Below, piece by piece: positions 63,310 through 64,000 of a DNA stretch of 64,000 nt (position 1 is the first letter of the stretch; the number at the start of each line of letters is the position of its first letter). The position numbers were made by a program, and so were the translations under genes. The DNA comes from Escherichia coli DSM 30083 = JCM 1649 = ATCC 11775 (GTDB taxonomy: Bacteria; Pseudomonadota; Gammaproteobacteria; Enterobacterales; Enterobacteriaceae). The stretch is from NCBI RefSeq assembly GCF_003697165.2, contig NZ_CP033092.2:1116001-1180000 (forward strand). Direction: 5' to 3'. A model generated the notes under the pieces. That model saw nothing but the letters and a program-made list of their open reading frames with translations. It was not told where the DNA came from and made no database searches.

Positions 63310-63810
63310 ATGACAGAATCAACATCCCGTCGCCCGGCATATGCTCGCCTGTTGGATCGTGCGGTACGCATTCTGGCGGTGCGCGATCACAGTGAGCAAG
63401 AACTGCGACGTAAACTCGCGGCACCTATTATGGGCAAAAATGGCCCGGAAGAGATTGATGCCACGGCAGAAGATTACGAGCGCGTTATTGCCTGGTGCCA
63501 CGAACATGGCTATCTTGATGACAGCCGATTTGTTGCGCGCTTTATCGCCAGCCGTAGCCGCAAAGGTTATGGACCTGCGCGTATTCGTCAGGAACTGAAT
63601 CAGAAAGGTATTTCCCGCGAAGCGACAGAAAAAGCGATGCGTGAATGTGACATCGACTGGTGCGCACTGGCGCGCGATCAGGCGACGCGAAAATATGGCG
63701 AACCTTTGCCAACTGTCTTTTCAGAAAAAGTTAAGATCCAGCGTTTTCTGCTCTATCGTGGCTATCTGATGGAAGATATCCAGGATATTTGGCGAAATTT
63801 TGCCGACTGA
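63310..63810 (+). CDS. recX: RecA regulatory protein RecX
   Basis: RecX (166 aa) binds RecA filaments and inhibits their extension. Three RecX helical repeats are seen: ARLLDRAVRILAVRDHSEQE, YLDDSRFVARFIASRSRKGY with GPARIRQELNQKGI, and KIQRFLLYRGYLMEDIQDIW. It follows recA by 68 bases and is normally made at far lower level by readthrough. Confidence 0.97.
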   Translation: MTESTSRRPAYARLLDRAVRILAVRDHSEQELRRKLAAPIMGKNGPEEIDATAEDYERVIAWCHEHGYLDDSRFVARFIASRSRKGYGPARIRQELNQKGISREATEKAMRECDIDWCALARDQATRKYGEPLPTVFSEKVKIQRFLLYRGYLMEDIQDIWRNFAD

Positions 63811-63937
63811 ACGCATACGGTATTTTACTTCCCAGTCAAGAAAACTTATCTTATTCCCACTTTTCAGTTACCAGCCCGGCGGTTAAGACACGCTGGAGCT
63901 GGTGGCGATATTTCGTTAGCTTGATTTCAGGATAATT

Positions 63938-64000
63938 ATGAGCAAGAGCACCGCTGAGATCCGTCAGGCGTTTCTCGACTTTTTCCATAGTAAGGGACAT
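63938..64000 (+). CDS. alaS: alanyl-tRNA synthetase, 5' end only
   Basis: The frame from ATG 63938 reads MSKSTAEIRQAFLDFFHSKG and continues past the window end. This N-terminus is that of AlaRS, whose TAEIRQAFLDFF opening precedes the class II catalytic core. Only 21 codons are present. It is the expected neighbour of recX. Confidence 0.93.
   Translation, partial: MSKSTAEIRQAFLDFFHSKGH

Overview
This window is chromosomal DNA of Escherichia coli or a very close relative. Gene content, gene order and protein lengths match the E. coli cysJ-to-alaS interval, written in the opposite direction to the usual K-12 numbering. It is not K-12: the type I-E cas operon and its CRISPR array are missing between cysH and iap, rpoS encodes Glu33, and several accessory genes are present (a flavodoxin-like and a metallo-beta-lactamase-fold gene beside rpoS, a molbindin beside fhlA, an orphan higA-like antitoxin after hycI).

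Layout. 1-9.4 kb: sulfate assimilation (cysJIH, then cysDNC) flanking iap and a hok/sok toxin-antitoxin locus. 9.4-16.3 kb: ygbE, ftsB, ispD, ispF, truD, surE, pcm, nlpD and rpoS, a tightly packed run serving division, isoprenoids, tRNA modification, repair and stress. 16.3-25 kb: the variable rpoS-mutS interval, with two accessory genes, the ygbN/otnI/otnC/otnK/ltnD/ygbI four-carbon sugar-acid pathway and pphB. 25-28.4 kb: mutS and ygbA. 28.4-42.7 kb: the formate hydrogenlyase region, with molbindin, fhlA, hypEDCBA on the minus strand and hycABCDEFGHI on the plus strand. 42.7-47.6 kb: degraded higB with higA, then the asc beta-glucoside operon. 47.7-50.7 kb: hydN-hypF. 50.9-55.2 kb: norWV and divergent norR for nitric oxide reduction. 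55.2-60.1 kb: glucitol (srl/gut) operon. 60.2-64 kb: mltB, pncC, recA, recX and the start of alaS.

The genes form several coherent modules. CysDNC activate sulfate to PAPS, and CysH then CysJI reduce it to sulfide. FhlA with sigma54 drives hyc, hyp and hydN-hypF, and Hyp proteins mature hydrogenase 3. NorR with sigma54 drives norVW, while ygbA carries a good NsrR-like operator, so two nitric-oxide responses occur in one window.

Most of the window is well-known core genome and I did not find a clearly new multi-gene system. The most unusual signal is in rpoS. The normal stop after about 330 codons is absent, the frame runs through the gene's own intrinsic terminator, and the first in-frame stop lies about 22 bases beyond the terminator T-tract. 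Transcripts ending at that terminator would be non-stop mRNAs. Other points worth attention are the cas-less cysH-iap locus holding only hok/sok, the higB remnant fused to a truncated secreted-protein ORF, the AT-rich flavodoxin/metallo-hydrolase insert, and the molbindin gene placed behind fhlA.
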